Positions 1 to 7,674 of a stretch of 20,653 nt of DNA are shown in pieces (positions within the stretch are counted from its first letter, which is position 1; the number at the start of each line of letters is the position of its first letter). Source of the DNA: Candidatus Limnocylindrales bacterium (GTDB lineage Bacteria > Moduliflexota > Moduliflexia > Moduliflexales > JAUQPW01); the NCBI GenBank assembly GCA_035559535.1, contig DATMBG010000031.1:1-20653 (forward strand), in the 5' to 3' direction. The position numbers and the translations under genes were made by a program. The notes under the pieces are model-generated. The model ran no database searches. It had not been told where the DNA came from and saw nothing but the letters and a program-made list of their open reading frames with translations.

Positions 1-12
1 GCTGAGTTCCAA

Positions 13-38
13 GGCGCGAAGACGGCGGCCTTCGCGCC
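13..38. repeat. GC-rich hairpin at left edge
   Basis: Arms GGCGCGAAG (13-21) and CTTCGCGCC (30-38) pair perfectly over 9 bp around an 8-base loop. It could end a transcript entering from the left, but there is no clear T-run after it, so it is recorded only as a hairpin. Confidence 0.45.
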
Positions 39-165
39 AATCCTTAGTTTGGTTTGACAGGGTCAGTTTCATAAAATTTATTTTACTTCCCTGTCTAACT
101 TATAGCTAGAGATTATTAGCAATTTATGCAAAGATCAGTAATACGGATACGCCTGCTTTTTTCTA

Positions 166-195
166 TTGAATTCTAAAATAAGTTGGAGTTACAAT
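166..195 (+). promoter_or_regulatory. possible sigma-70 promoter for the ParB-like gene
   Basis: TTGAAT (166-171) is followed after 18 bases by TACAAT (190-195), giving a predicted transcript start near 202 and a leader of about 60 bases before the ATG at 262. The match is moderate. It supports the ATG at 262 rather than the TTG at 166, which would be part of the -35 element. Confidence 0.35.
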
Positions 196-261
196 ATTTT
201 CTTGAAAGATTTTTATATCACTTTCCTCTTAAATTCCACCCTCTGGAGACCTTCTCAGGGT

Positions 262-1236
262 ATGAGGCAGCTTCAAAAAGTCCCGTTGGATAAGATCGAT
301 CTGAAGGATCACTTTTTTTTGATAACCTATCCATTAAATCCAGAACCCTTAATTCCCTCTGTGGATAAAGTAGGACTTCTTCAACCTGTTTTTCTCCGGG
401 AACTTCCTTCAGGCCACTACCAAATCGTTCACGGATTTAGGCGAGTTCTAGCCTGTCGAGATCTTCATTTTGAAGCCCTAGAGGCGTGGGTTTATCGTTT
501 GGAGAATCTAGGGGATTTAGAAGGATTCAGGATAAGCCTTCTGGATAACCTGACGCTGCGTCGTTTAAATTTAATAGAGAAAGCAACCGTCTTGTATAAG
601 CTTTTACATCAGTTTGGATTGGAAAAGCAGAAGGTGGTTCAGGAGTATATGCCTTTATTGGATTTAGAGCCGAGTTTGGAGGTTTTAGGGGGATACCTTC
701 AGCTTTACCAATTAAAAAACGAGGTCCAGAGTTATCTGGTTGCAGAGGAAATCCCATTGAAATTGGCTCTGGACTTGCTCCACTTTTCTCCAGAGGATCA
801 AAGGCAGCTTATTTATCTGGCCTCCTCTCTCAAGCTAACCGTCAATACTTTTAAAGAATTTATGACTTTCATAGAGGAAATTATCGGACGAGAAGAAATC
901 CCCCTCGAAAATCTACTTGACGATTTAAATATTCCAGCTATACTAGCAAACTCAGTACTTCCGGTTCCTCAGAAAACCGAGAAAGTTCGGAAAATTTTAA
1001 AACAGAGGAGATATCCTCTCCTGACCTCTCTGGAAGATCAGTTACAGGAAAAACTTAAGCAACTCAGGTTACCCAGGGAAGTGTCCATAGCTTTGCCTCC
1101 TTTTTTAGAAGGGGATCGACTGAAAGTGACCTTTCAATTTCGGAATATAAAAGAGCTGGAGAAAATTTTGACGAAACTCCAGGAACTGATGGATAGAGAG
1201 GAACTGGAGGATATTCTAAGATTACTGAGGGGCTGA
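262..1236 (+). CDS. ParB/Spo0J-like N-terminal domain protein
   Basis: The protein is 324 aa from the chosen ATG. Residues 1-100 resemble the ParB/Srx nucleotide-binding fold: an N-terminal KVPLDKIDL strand, GLLQPVFLRE as the 'GlxQPi' motif, and HGFRR (57-61) at the place of the ParB GERR CTP/phosphate-binding motif. Residues ~110-220 are helical and look like the ParB helix-turn-helix linker region (ending LKLTVNTFKEF). The remainder is charged and helical. True ParB partners such as ParA or a parS site are not seen, so a housekeeping chromosome-segregation role is not implied; ParB-like CTPase switches also occur in regulators. The gene lies 58 bp ahead of a radical SAM gene on the same strand and is probably co-transcribed with it. 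The reading frame extends upstream to a TTG at 166, but that codon lies in a likely promoter and the extra residues are not ParB-like. Family call is fairly secure; function is unknown. Confidence 0.75.
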   Translation: MRQLQKVPLDKIDLKDHFFLITYPLNPEPLIPSVDKVGLLQPVFLRELPSGHYQIVHGFRRVLACRDLHFEALEAWVYRLENLGDLEGFRISLLDNLTLRRLNLIEKATVLYKLLHQFGLEKQKVVQEYMPLLDLEPSLEVLGGYLQLYQLKNEVQSYLVAEEIPLKLALDLLHFSPEDQRQLIYLASSLKLTVNTFKEFMTFIEEIIGREEIPLENLLDDLNIPAILANSVLPVPQKTEKVRKILKQRRYPLLTSLEDQLQEKLKQLRLPREVSIALPPFLEGDRLKVTFQFRNIKELEKILTKLQELMDREELEDILRLLRG

Positions 1237-1249
1237 AAGAGGACTACTG

Positions 1250-1274
1250 TAGGGGTGACCGGCCGGTCACCCGT
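1250..1274. repeat. GTAGGGG-type palindromic repeat, copy 1
   Basis: A perfect 20-bp palindrome, GGGTGACCGGCCGGTCACCC, spans 1253-1272 and is preceded by GTA. The outer bases match a second palindrome at 11486-11510, so this looks like a REP-type dispersed repeat. It sits between the ParB-like and radical SAM genes and could form a stem in their shared transcript. Confidence 0.6.
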
Positions 1275-1294
1275 TCTAAGAGAATAGTGGAAGG

Positions 1295-2359
1295 ATGGAA
1301 CCCTTTAGACCCGAAAGAATTTACATCGATAGAGAAGCCCGAGAAAAGGCTCTGACCCGACAGGTCCTGACCCGATTACCGGGGGTCCCGGTGGAGTACA
1401 TCGAAAACAAGGAAAAGATCGTCTCCAGGTCAGCTTCTGTTGAGGATGCTATTACGGAAGGGAAAAAAAAGTTATTGATCACAACCCAAAAAGGGACCTT
1501 CTTTAAAAGCTGTCCTGGTTGTGTTGAGAGGATGGTTCATTGTAACTATTACATCCTCAATTTAGGCTCCAATTGCCCTATGGAATGTACCTACTGCTTT
1601 CTCCAGGGCTATATCAACAATCCCTTCCTGGTACTGTATGCCAATCTCGAAGATATGATGGCGGAAGTTTCCGCACTTTTTTCGCAATCTCCTAAACGAT
1701 CTTATCGAATCGGGACCGGTGAGTTAATGGATAGTTTAGCCCTGGATGGACTGACTGCAACCAGTCGGGTCTTGATTCCCTTTTTTACGCAATGGGAAAA
1801 TACGTTGCTGGAGCTTAAGACCAAGACCAACCAGGTCGATAATCTTCTCGATCTAGATCATCGAGGTCAGGTGGTGGTTTCCTGGTCCTTAAATCCCCAA
1901 GCGATTATAGAAACTCAGGAATTTAAAACCTCTTCCCTGGAGGAAAGATTGCTGGCGGCCCAGAAATGTCAAGAAGCCGGATATAAAATAGGACTCCATT
2001 TTGATCCGCTTATTTATTATCCAGAATGGGAAAAGGATTATCAAGAATTATTGGATCAGGTATTTTCTCGAATCAACTCCCGGAACATTGCCTGGATTAG
2101 TTTGGGGAGCCTCCGGTTTACTTCGGAATTAAAAGCGGTTATAAGGAAACGGTTTCCGCAAAGTAAGATTCTCTTTGAGGAATTTGCTCCGGGAGTGGAT
2201 GGTAAGATGCGTTATCTTAAACCCATTCGGGTCTCCATGTATCTAAGAATGCTGGAGTGGATCCGAAGGCATGATGCGAAGCTAACCCCTTATCTTTGTA
2301 TGGAAAGTCAAGAAGTGTGGCATAGGGTTTTTTTGGATAGGGAGGGAAAAAAACGATGA
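1295..2359 (+). CDS. spore photoproduct lyase-like radical SAM protein
   Basis: This 354-aa protein has the radical SAM cluster motif as C94-PME-C98-TY-C101 within NLGSNCPMECTYCFLQGY, the arrangement typical of the spore photoproduct lyase (SPL) family. SPL enzymes use a 4Fe-4S cluster and S-adenosylmethionine to reverse the thymine dimer called spore photoproduct. Further SPL-like segments are the upstream KSCPGC, RIGTGELMDSLALD (138-150) and the SLNP strand. In Bacillus SPL a cysteine about 43 residues after the last cluster cysteine donates hydrogen; the equivalent place here (about residue 143-144) is Glu-Leu with no Cys, so the reaction may differ. Nothing else in the window suggests sporulation. 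The stop overlaps the next ATG by four bases (ATGA), implying translational coupling to the chemotaxis receptor. Start is the ATG at 1295 after a GGAAGG stretch. Family confident, substrate not. Confidence 0.82.
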   Translation: MEPFRPERIYIDREAREKALTRQVLTRLPGVPVEYIENKEKIVSRSASVEDAITEGKKKLLITTQKGTFFKSCPGCVERMVHCNYYILNLGSNCPMECTYCFLQGYINNPFLVLYANLEDMMAEVSALFSQSPKRSYRIGTGELMDSLALDGLTATSRVLIPFFTQWENTLLELKTKTNQVDNLLDLDHRGQVVVSWSLNPQAIIETQEFKTSSLEERLLAAQKCQEAGYKIGLHFDPLIYYPEWEKDYQELLDQVFSRINSRNIAWISLGSLRFTSELKAVIRKRFPQSKILFEEFAPGVDGKMRYLKPIRVSMYLRMLEWIRRHDAKLTPYLCMESQEVWHRVFLDREGKKR

Positions 2360-4431
2360 AACTTTCATTGAAGTGGAAGCTTATTCTAAGTATTGGACTT
2401 CTTATCTTTGTAGCTTTATCCCTGGGTCTGTGGCTCACAGTTCGAAGTATCAAAGAAACCGAATTGGAATCCATTCGACTTAGATCGGATGCCTTAGCCA
2501 ATCCCATCAAAATCCGAATTAAGGAGGTTTTCTCCAATAATTTAGGGGGTATTGAAATGGCTGCTCCGGGCCTTACCCTGGAGTGTCAGCGGATCGTGTC
2601 ATCGAATACTCTTGCCAGTCATTGTTTTGTATTTGATACCGCCGGTAGAATCCTGGCCCACGAGGATCCACACCTCATCGGAACAGCCGAAAAAAATCCC
2701 CAAGTCCTGGAAGCTCTTAAATCAAATAAGGTGATAACCCGACTCATTGAAGACAGTTATGATACCTTTATTCCTATTTTGGATTTGGACCAGCAACAGG
2801 TAGGAACCCTTCGTATAGACTTTCCCCGATCGATTGTGGACGAAAAGATTCGTAAAATTAGCCGGGATTTCGTTATCTTGTTTATCATTCTCTTTGGAGG
2901 GGTTTTGTTTGCCGGTTCTTTTCTGCTTCAGAGAACCATTAACAAGCCTATTCAGCAGATTGTCTCGGTCGCCAGGAAGATGGCCGAAGGGGATATTTCT
3001 GGAAGAGTTCCTGTTAAGGGTGAAGATGAAATTTCTCAGTTAGGGGCCGTCTTTAATCTTCTAATCAATTATCTACAGCATATTATTCAGCAGGTACGAC
3101 AAACCGTAGAGGAACTGAATCAAGCCTCTGAAAGGATGATTGCTTCCAGCACCCGAATCTATCAAGGTTCTGAATCTCAAAAACTCTTTGTGAGTGAAAC
3201 TGCTTCGGCTATGGCGCAAATGGATGGCTCTATTAAAGACACCACCCAACACATCAAGGATCTTATGACTGCAGCGGAGGATAGTTCTGCTTCCATTATG
3301 GAACTCAAAGCTTCCATTGAGGAGATTGCGGCCAATACCGAGAATCTCTCCACCTCTGTAGAACTAACCGTTACCTCCCTGGAAGAGATGAATGTATCCA
3401 TCAAGCAAATCGCTTCCAGTGTGCATCAGTTATCTACGGCAACGGAATCTACGGCGTCCTTTACGGCCCAGATCGATGCCCTGATCAAAGAGGTTGAGAT
3501 GAATGCCAGTGAAACGGCTAAACTCTCGGAGCGGGTTACCCTCAATGCCGAAGCGGGCACCCGATCAGTCCAACAGACCATCAGTGGGATATATAAAATT
3601 CAAGAAGTGACGAATAAAGCCGTAGAGGTGATGGGTAAGTTAAGCGAGAAGGTGGGGAAAATCGGAGAGATTCTCAACGTGATTGATGATGTGGCCGACA
3701 AGACCAATCTCCTGGCGCTTAATGCGGCTATTATTGCAGCACAGGCCGGTGAGCACGGGAAGGGTTTCGCAGTGGTGGCTGATGAAATCAAAGACCTGGC
3801 CGAAAAGACTACGGCTTCTACCAAGGAAATTTCAGATTTGATCCGGGGTGTCCAGTCAGAAACCAGCAATGCCGTTTCGGTGATTTATACCGGGTTAGAG
3901 CAGGTCAAGGAAGGCGTCAGGCTGGCCAATGAAGCCGGAGTCGCCTTGACAGAGATCCTCAATAGTGCCAAACAAGCCACCGATATGACCAGGCATATTG
4001 CACGGGCTACTACAGAGCAAACAAAGGGAAGCAAGCAAATCAAAGATGCCATCGATAACATGGTGGAGATGGTGGAACAAATTACCCGAGCAACGGCAGA
4101 ACAGTCTAAGGGAAGTGGGCAAATTGTCCAGGCCACGGAAACCATGAAGGATATGACCCATCAGGTCAAACGGGCAACCCAGGAACAGGCCCAGGGAAGT
4201 GACCGTGTAGTTCGCGCTACGGAGGATATACAGGGCCAAATCAGCCGTCTGCTTGCTTTAACCCAGAGTCAGGAGAGGGAAAGCGAACGGGTCGTTACCG
4301 CAATGGAAAATATCAAGAAAATCAGCTATTCTAATATAGAAAACATCAGCCAGATGAATGATATCGCCAAAACCTTAACCGAACAAATCAACATTTTGAA
4401 TCAACAGATTGCTAAATTTAAGGTATCATGA
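2356..4431 (+). CDS. methyl-accepting chemotaxis protein
   Basis: A 691-aa transmembrane chemoreceptor. TM1 is at about residues 7-28 and TM2 at about 171-191. Between them lies a ~140-residue periplasmic domain; its GRILAHEDPHLIGT and VGTLRIDFP segments suggest a single Cache fold that would bind a small ligand. HAMP follows (about 192-245), then a long signalling coiled coil. The hairpin tip is canonical: DKTNLLALNAAIIAAQAGE then HGKGFAVVADEIKDLAEKT, centred near residue 466, where CheA and CheW bind. After the tip come three or four degenerate ~28-residue repeats of the type ARATxEQxKGSxQI. There is no C-terminal NWETF-type tether for CheR. The start overlaps the radical SAM stop (ATGA) and the stop overlaps the next start (ATGA). 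No other che genes are nearby, so the receptor must work with a core complex encoded elsewhere. The ligand cannot be read from sequence. Confidence 0.95.
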   Translation: MKLSLKWKLILSIGLLIFVALSLGLWLTVRSIKETELESIRLRSDALANPIKIRIKEVFSNNLGGIEMAAPGLTLECQRIVSSNTLASHCFVFDTAGRILAHEDPHLIGTAEKNPQVLEALKSNKVITRLIEDSYDTFIPILDLDQQQVGTLRIDFPRSIVDEKIRKISRDFVILFIILFGGVLFAGSFLLQRTINKPIQQIVSVARKMAEGDISGRVPVKGEDEISQLGAVFNLLINYLQHIIQQVRQTVEELNQASERMIASSTRIYQGSESQKLFVSETASAMAQMDGSIKDTTQHIKDLMTAAEDSSASIMELKASIEEIAANTENLSTSVELTVTSLEEMNVSIKQIASSVHQLSTATESTASFTAQIDALIKEVEMNASETAKLSERVTLNAEAGTRSVQQTISGIYKIQEVTNKAVEVMGKLSEKVGKIGEILNVIDDVADKTNLLALNAAIIAAQAGEHGKGFAVVADEIKDLAEKTTASTKEISDLIRGVQSETSNAVSVIYTGLEQVKEGVRLANEAGVALTEILNSAKQATDMTRHIARATTEQTKGSKQIKDAIDNMVEMVEQITRATAEQSKGSGQIVQATETMKDMTHQVKRATQEQAQGSDRVVRATEDIQGQISRLLALTQSQERESERVVTAMENIKKISYSNIENISQMNDIAKTLTEQINILNQQIAKFKVS

Positions 4432-4742
4432 CAAGTCAAAGAAATCAACCCCCGTTAAAAATAACCCTCGTTTACCGAACGGCCTGGTTATTGGGGCTTC
4501 TCCTTCTTATTCTGCTAAGCCTACATCCCTATGCTCATATCTTAGAAGCCCTGGGCCTGGATGATAATTCATCTTGCCACTGGATTCAAACGTCTTTATC
4601 TATCCTTGCCGTCATTCCCAGGCTAGATCCAGGCCTTTTCGCTATTCCGGTTGTTATTATCCTTCTGTCTTTAATCAGTTCTATACTCCTTCACGCCCCT
4701 CTTTCAAGAGCCCCTCCCCTGATCTTCCTGATGGTTATTTGA
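4428..4742 (+). CDS. small membrane protein, paralogue 1 (LHPYxH family)
   Basis: A 104-aa protein with hydrophobic segments at about 19-33 and 72-90. Between them is a short loop containing LHPYAHILEALGLDDN (32-47), then C50 and HWIQ. A second protein in this window (9070-9381, minus strand) has the same layout: LHPYxHxLExLGLDxN, a Cys, W-Q, and a C-terminal SRAPP. The conserved His33, His37 and Cys50 could bind a metal, and both copies flank metal-uptake genes, but no named domain is recognised with certainty. The start overlaps the chemoreceptor stop (ATGA), a coupling that supports real translation. Conservation of the motif between two divergent copies is the main evidence that this is a gene rather than a chance frame. 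Function unknown; a metal chaperone or transport accessory role is inference. Confidence 0.7.
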   Translation: MTSQRNQPPLKITLVYRTAWLLGLLLLILLSLHPYAHILEALGLDDNSSCHWIQTSLSILAVIPRLDPGLFAIPVVIILLSLISSILLHAPLSRAPPLIFLMVI

Positions 4743-4907
4743 TCCAAATCCATCAACTATCCAACCTTTGATGTCGGTGCTTTGGTTGAAGGTCTATTTT
4801 TTCTAAAAATGGGCTCTTGTACAATCTGGAAGATTATCCCTATTCAACCTTCGACCCTGGTTTTTTAAATATTTAGCTGTTGGCTTCTGATCAATCCAGA
4901 GACTCCC
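4743..4907. other. non-coding spacer
   Basis: No convincing reading frame, promoter or repeat was found between the end of the small membrane protein gene and the first terminal inverted repeat at 4908. Confidence 0.5.
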
Positions 4908-4943
4908 ACACTGTTTACTTAGTTTTGCTTAACTTTTAAGTGG

Positions 4944-4980
4944 CCTCACTCCTGGTCCCTCTCCCACACTACGGGAGAGG
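4944..4980 (+). repeat. CCTCACTCC-type hairpin repeat, forward copy
   Basis: The segment beginning CCTCACTCCTGGTCCCTCTC closely resembles the reverse complement of 5216-5254 and the arm at 20110-20134. All three belong to one G/C-rich intergenic repeat type, often able to form a stem. Confidence 0.5.
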
Positions 4981-5006
4981 AAAGTTGGGGAGTGAAGGCA
5001 GCCCTA

Positions 5007-5030
5007 GTAGGTCAAACATCCTCGTTTGAT
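5007..5030 (+). repeat. dyad motif copy 1 (GTAGGTYAAAC...CTCGTTTGA)
   Basis: This is a solitary copy of the motif that forms the centre of the 225-240 bp elements. Here one extra base splits the AAACG-TCT-CGTTT dyad (AAACATCCTCGTTT). Confidence 0.55.
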
Positions 5031-5161
5031 AAAAGAGCAAAATTAAGTAAACGGTGTACTCCAAGCTATCAGTGTGGAGAGTCCTTTGCCAGATCCTGTC
5101 CTGAGTTGAGGATAAGCTTCGCGATGAGCCATCTTCCTCACTCCGGGAGATAGTTTCAGTT

Positions 5162-5187
5162 GGACTGTCGCTGACCAGTGATAGTCC
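5162..5187. promoter_or_regulatory. imperfect 26-bp palindrome upstream of the permease gene
   Basis: GGACTGTCGCTG (5162-5173) and CAGTGATAGTCC (5176-5187) pair at 10 of 12 positions, with AC between them. It lies about 87 bp before the permease ATG and may be an operator or an RNA hairpin. No known operator consensus was matched. Confidence 0.35.
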
Positions 5188-5215
5188 CAACCTATCCTGC
5201 TCAACTTAACCTGCT

Positions 5216-5254
5216 CCTGTCCCACAGCGTGGGAAAGGGGCCGGAAGTGAGGGG
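5216..5254 (-). repeat. CCTCACTCC-type hairpin repeat, reverse copy
   Basis: The reverse complement, beginning CCCCTCACTTCCGGCCCCTT, parallels the forward copy at 4944-4980, including the CCCAC-GYTGT-GGGA hairpin. It ends about 20 bp before the permease start. Confidence 0.5.
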
Positions 5255-5273
5255 ATTATGAGAGGATTCAGCC

Positions 5274-6137
5274 ATGACTCAGTTTTTAACCTTTATGTTG
5301 GCCCCCTTTCTGGCCTGTTTAATTCTCGTAGGGATCCATGTATATTTGGGCATTCACATCCTGGCGCGGGGGGTCATCTTTGTAGATTTAGCCCTTGCCC
5401 AGATTGCTGCACTGGGGGCAGCAACAGCCATATTATTCGGCTATGAGTTAGAAAGCTTCCCTGCCTACCTGTTTTCCCTGTTGTTTACCTTCATCGGTGC
5501 CCTGGTTTTTTCCCTGACTCGCATGCGCCATCCCAAAATACCCCATGAAGCCATCATCGGAATTACTTATGTGGTTGCAGCGGCTACCATCATTCTTATT
5601 ATGGCTAAAGCTCCCCATGGGGCCGAACATGTTCAAAGTCTTTTGGTTGGATCGATTCTATGGGTCAGTTGGTTTGTCGTGGCTAAAACGGCTGTAATCT
5701 ACTTGATGGTAGGAATTATCCATTGGATCCTCCGAAAAAAATTTCTGCTGATCTCCTTTAATCCCGAACAGGCTATAGAACAGGGAATCTCCATTCGGTG
5801 GTGGGACTTTCTTTTCTATGCCATCTTTGGCTTTGTGGTTACGAGTTCAGTTTCCATTGCAGGGGTTTTGTTGGTTTTTACTTTCTTGATCGTCCCAACC
5901 GTATTTGCTGTGTTATTTACCGATAATTTATCCTCCCGTTTAATCATCGGTTGGATTTTCGGTACCCTGGTCAGTATGATAGGGAGCGTGCTTTCCTACA
6001 CCCTGGACCTTCCCACGGGAGCGGCCATTGTTTGCACATTTGGAGTAGCCTTATTGGGAGGTGCAGGGGTTAAGAACTTTTTAAATAAGAAATACCTGGC
6101 AGAGAAACGTCTGGGGCTTGTGGAAAGGGGCTCCTGA
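5274..6137 (+). CDS. metal ABC transporter permease (ABC-3/ZnuB family), orphan
   Basis: The 287-aa product is a polytopic inner-membrane permease of the ABC-3 family (ZnuB/TroC/MntB), which moves Zn2+ or Mn2+ delivered by a cluster-9 binding protein. Family features are an N-terminal segment followed by GVIFVDLALAQIAALGAA (the coupling-region motif seen as 'L.sDalsHa.lpG' in ZnuB), about eight hydrophobic segments, and a late SVSIAGVLLVFTFLIVPT helix. Length fits the family (usually 260-290). It has no adjacent ATPase gene. A binding-protein gene converges on it from the minus strand, and a full ABC set lies 5 kb away, so it may share that ATPase (12515-13276). The upstream spacer is full of repeats and no sigma-70 promoter stands out. 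The ATG at 5274 is the first Met of the conserved N-terminus. Family secure; which metal is carried is inferred. Confidence 0.88.
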   Translation: MTQFLTFMLAPFLACLILVGIHVYLGIHILARGVIFVDLALAQIAALGAATAILFGYELESFPAYLFSLLFTFIGALVFSLTRMRHPKIPHEAIIGITYVVAAATIILIMAKAPHGAEHVQSLLVGSILWVSWFVVAKTAVIYLMVGIIHWILRKKFLLISFNPEQAIEQGISIRWWDFLFYAIFGFVVTSSVSIAGVLLVFTFLIVPTVFAVLFTDNLSSRLIIGWIFGTLVSMIGSVLSYTLDLPTGAAIVCTFGVALLGGAGVKNFLNKKYLAEKRLGLVERGS

Positions 6138-6256
6138 TGGAAGTGTTCATAAAATACCCCACCTGAACCCTTTCAGAAGTAAGTTTTTTCACCCCATCCC
6201 CTTCCCGAAACTCGGGAATGGCCAGGGCTCCACTCTCCCCTCAACCTGGGCTTCCC

Positions 6257-6496
6257 TAGGCACCAGGTTGAGGCGCCCCCACCCGGTCCCTCCCCATTTC
6301 ACAAGGAAGCCTCCCTTTCCTTTATATCCCCCCCCCTTCCTCTGCATGCGGGGGGAAGGGGGCAGGGGAATTGAGGGGAGGGAATGTCGCTTCAAAGTTC
6401 CTTTCCCTGCATGCGGAGGAAGTTAGTAGGTTAAACGTCTCGTGTGACATTAAGGGGACACCCCTCAGGGATCCCACTCTTATCCTGGCGCGTAGG
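6257..6496 (+). repeat. terminal-inverted-repeat element, copy A
   Basis: The left end TAGGCACCAGGTTGAGGCG (from 6257) and right end CTTATCCTGGCGCGTA (6479-6494) match the ends of copies B (11344-11570) and C (17153-17377). The inside shares the CGCTTCAAAGTTCC hairpin side, the CCTGCATGC half-palindrome and the dyad motif at 6426-6449. No protein is encoded; short frames through it are compositional. A separate inverted repeat, CTCAACCTGG/CCAGGTTGAG, overlaps the left end. It fills the space between the convergent permease and binding-protein genes. Confidence 0.7.
6426..6449 (+). repeat. dyad motif copy 2, inside element A
   Basis: GTAGGTTAAACGTCTCGTGT then GACA. Its core is the AAACG-TCT-CGTTT dyad with one mismatch (CGTGT). 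Confidence 0.6.
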
Positions 6497-6624
6497 CCCC
6501 CGGCCCCTATCCCACGCTGCAAAAAAGGACCGAAGGGTCAGGTTCAAAAAATCTACTCCAGAAAGGAAGAAGTGAGGCGGTCCTTATCCTCTATCCCTCC
6601 TTTCAATGCCGACCTACTATGACC

Positions 6625-7578
6625 TTATGGCTGGACATTGAAGGATTGCAATTGTTTAAACTCTGTCTCCAGCTTCGAAATAATCCGTTCAAAAAGTTTG
6701 GGATAGGTATCTATACCTTCTTCCCCTCCCACCGCCGCAGGTAAAATAACCAGCTTCGCTCCGGATTTATCGGCTACCAGTTGGGCAATTTTAGGATCTG
6801 TATAGTTACCGTTTAAGATGATCTTGATCTTCTTTTCTTTTATCAACTCAGTTATAAAGGCCAAATGTTTGGCGGTGGGTGGAATACCGGGCTTTTCTTC
6901 AATATATCCTGCGGCGGAAAATCCCAACCAATTCATGAGATATTCAAACAACTTATGGTAGGAAACAACTTGAGTGCCTTTGAACGGAGCCATCCGTTTT
7001 TCCCAATCTGCGATCTGAGTCGTAAGTTTATCCTGAAAATTTTTGAAATTGGACTCAAAGTAGGCACTGTCTTTAGGAGAGAGTAATTTGAGCCGATCCA
7101 GGATCTCCTGACCGACTATAATTCCGTTACGTGGATCCAGCAGATAGTGGGGATTTCCTTCCGGGTGAACGTCTCCCATACTTCGATCCACTTCACCGGT
7201 GGGAACTTCTAAAACCCGGATGGCCCGAGAGGCATCCAGATTTCCTTTACCTCCCAGGTTGATGGCCGGGTTTCGAGCTCCTTGAATAAGCAGGGGGAGC
7301 CAGCCTATTTCGAGCTGAAGGCCAGTATAGATAAGCAGATCGGCTTGATTAAGCTGGACCATATAGCTGGGTTTGGCTTCGAGAAAATGGGGATCTTGGT
7401 ATCCTTTGGCAATGCTTTGAACTTTAACCTTATGGCCGCCGATCTCCTGGGTAATGGCCGCTAAATCCGGAACCGTGGTCACAACTTTGAGTTCTGCTTG
7501 AGCTGGATTTATAAAAAAGGTTATTGTAAAAAAAGCCAGAAGACCGATCCAGATTTGTACTAACTTAGTAGATTTCAT
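6625..7578 (-). CDS. ZnuA-like metal-binding periplasmic protein (cluster 9)
   Basis: A 317-aa solute-binding protein for a zinc- or manganese-type ABC transporter. A signal peptide (about 1-29, ending AQA) directs export. Ligand candidates are the three family histidines: H64 in DPHFLEAKPS, H144 in GNPHYLLDP and H208 in SYHKLFEYL; an acidic residue near GGEEGIDTY would be the fourth. Two alpha/beta lobes joined by a long helix are implied by the spacing. It lacks the His-rich loop of E. coli ZnuA. The frame opens at a TTG at 7584, but the ATG at 7578 (MKSTK) gives the normal signal peptide and was chosen. It lies 97 bp after the barrel protein gene on the same strand, so the two are probably one operon. 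It differs clearly from the second ZnuA-like protein at 11598-12524, so the two may bind different metals or load different permeases. Confidence 0.88.
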   Translation of the reverse strand: MKSTKLVQIWIGLLAFFTITFFINPAQAELKVVTTVPDLAAITQEIGGHKVKVQSIAKGYQDPHFLEAKPSYMVQLNQADLLIYTGLQLEIGWLPLLIQGARNPAINLGGKGNLDASRAIRVLEVPTGEVDRSMGDVHPEGNPHYLLDPRNGIIVGQEILDRLKLLSPKDSAYFESNFKNFQDKLTTQIADWEKRMAPFKGTQVVSYHKLFEYLMNWLGFSAAGYIEEKPGIPPTAKHLAFITELIKEKKIKIILNGNYTDPKIAQLVADKSGAKLVILPAAVGGEEGIDTYPKLFERIISKLETEFKQLQSFNVQP

Positions 7579-7674
7579 GAGCAAGGAACAGGGTGAGTCC
7601 GGAGTGAAGAGACAGGAAGAAGAGGGTTCGGCTTCAAAGCTCTTAACTCCTGACCCCCTTACTTTTATTGGTTG

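Larger units (their letters stand above)
4908..5057. repeat. 150-bp element with terminal inverted repeats
   Basis: The 22-bp left arm (4908-4929) and right arm (5036-5057) are inverted copies matching at 20 of 22 positions (right-arm sense AGCAAAAYTAAGTAAACRGT). Inside is a nested hairpin, CTCTCCC with GGGAGAG, flanked by CCTCACTCC and GGAGTGAAGG, followed by a copy of the dispersed dyad motif at 5007-5030. No coding capacity is seen. The layout fits a non-autonomous miniature element or a decayed repeat cluster; it may also end transcription after the upstream operon. Confidence 0.6.

Noticed and set aside
166-261. N-terminal extension of the ParB-like gene from a TTG start
   Set aside because: The TTG overlaps a likely -35 element and the 32 extra residues do not look like ParB; the ATG at 262 starts the conserved fold.
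3177-4239. Several 75-114 codon frames antisense to the chemoreceptor
   Set aside because: They are shadows of a strongly biased coding strand with clear chemoreceptor motifs.
4969-5225. Minus-strand 60-73 codon frames in the repeat spacer
   Set aside because: They overlap terminal inverted repeats and hairpins and show no recognisable protein features.
6118-6622. Short frames on both strands downstream of the orphan permease
   Set aside because: They run through repeat element A, are low-complexity Pro/Gly/Arg-rich, and reappear at the other element copies.
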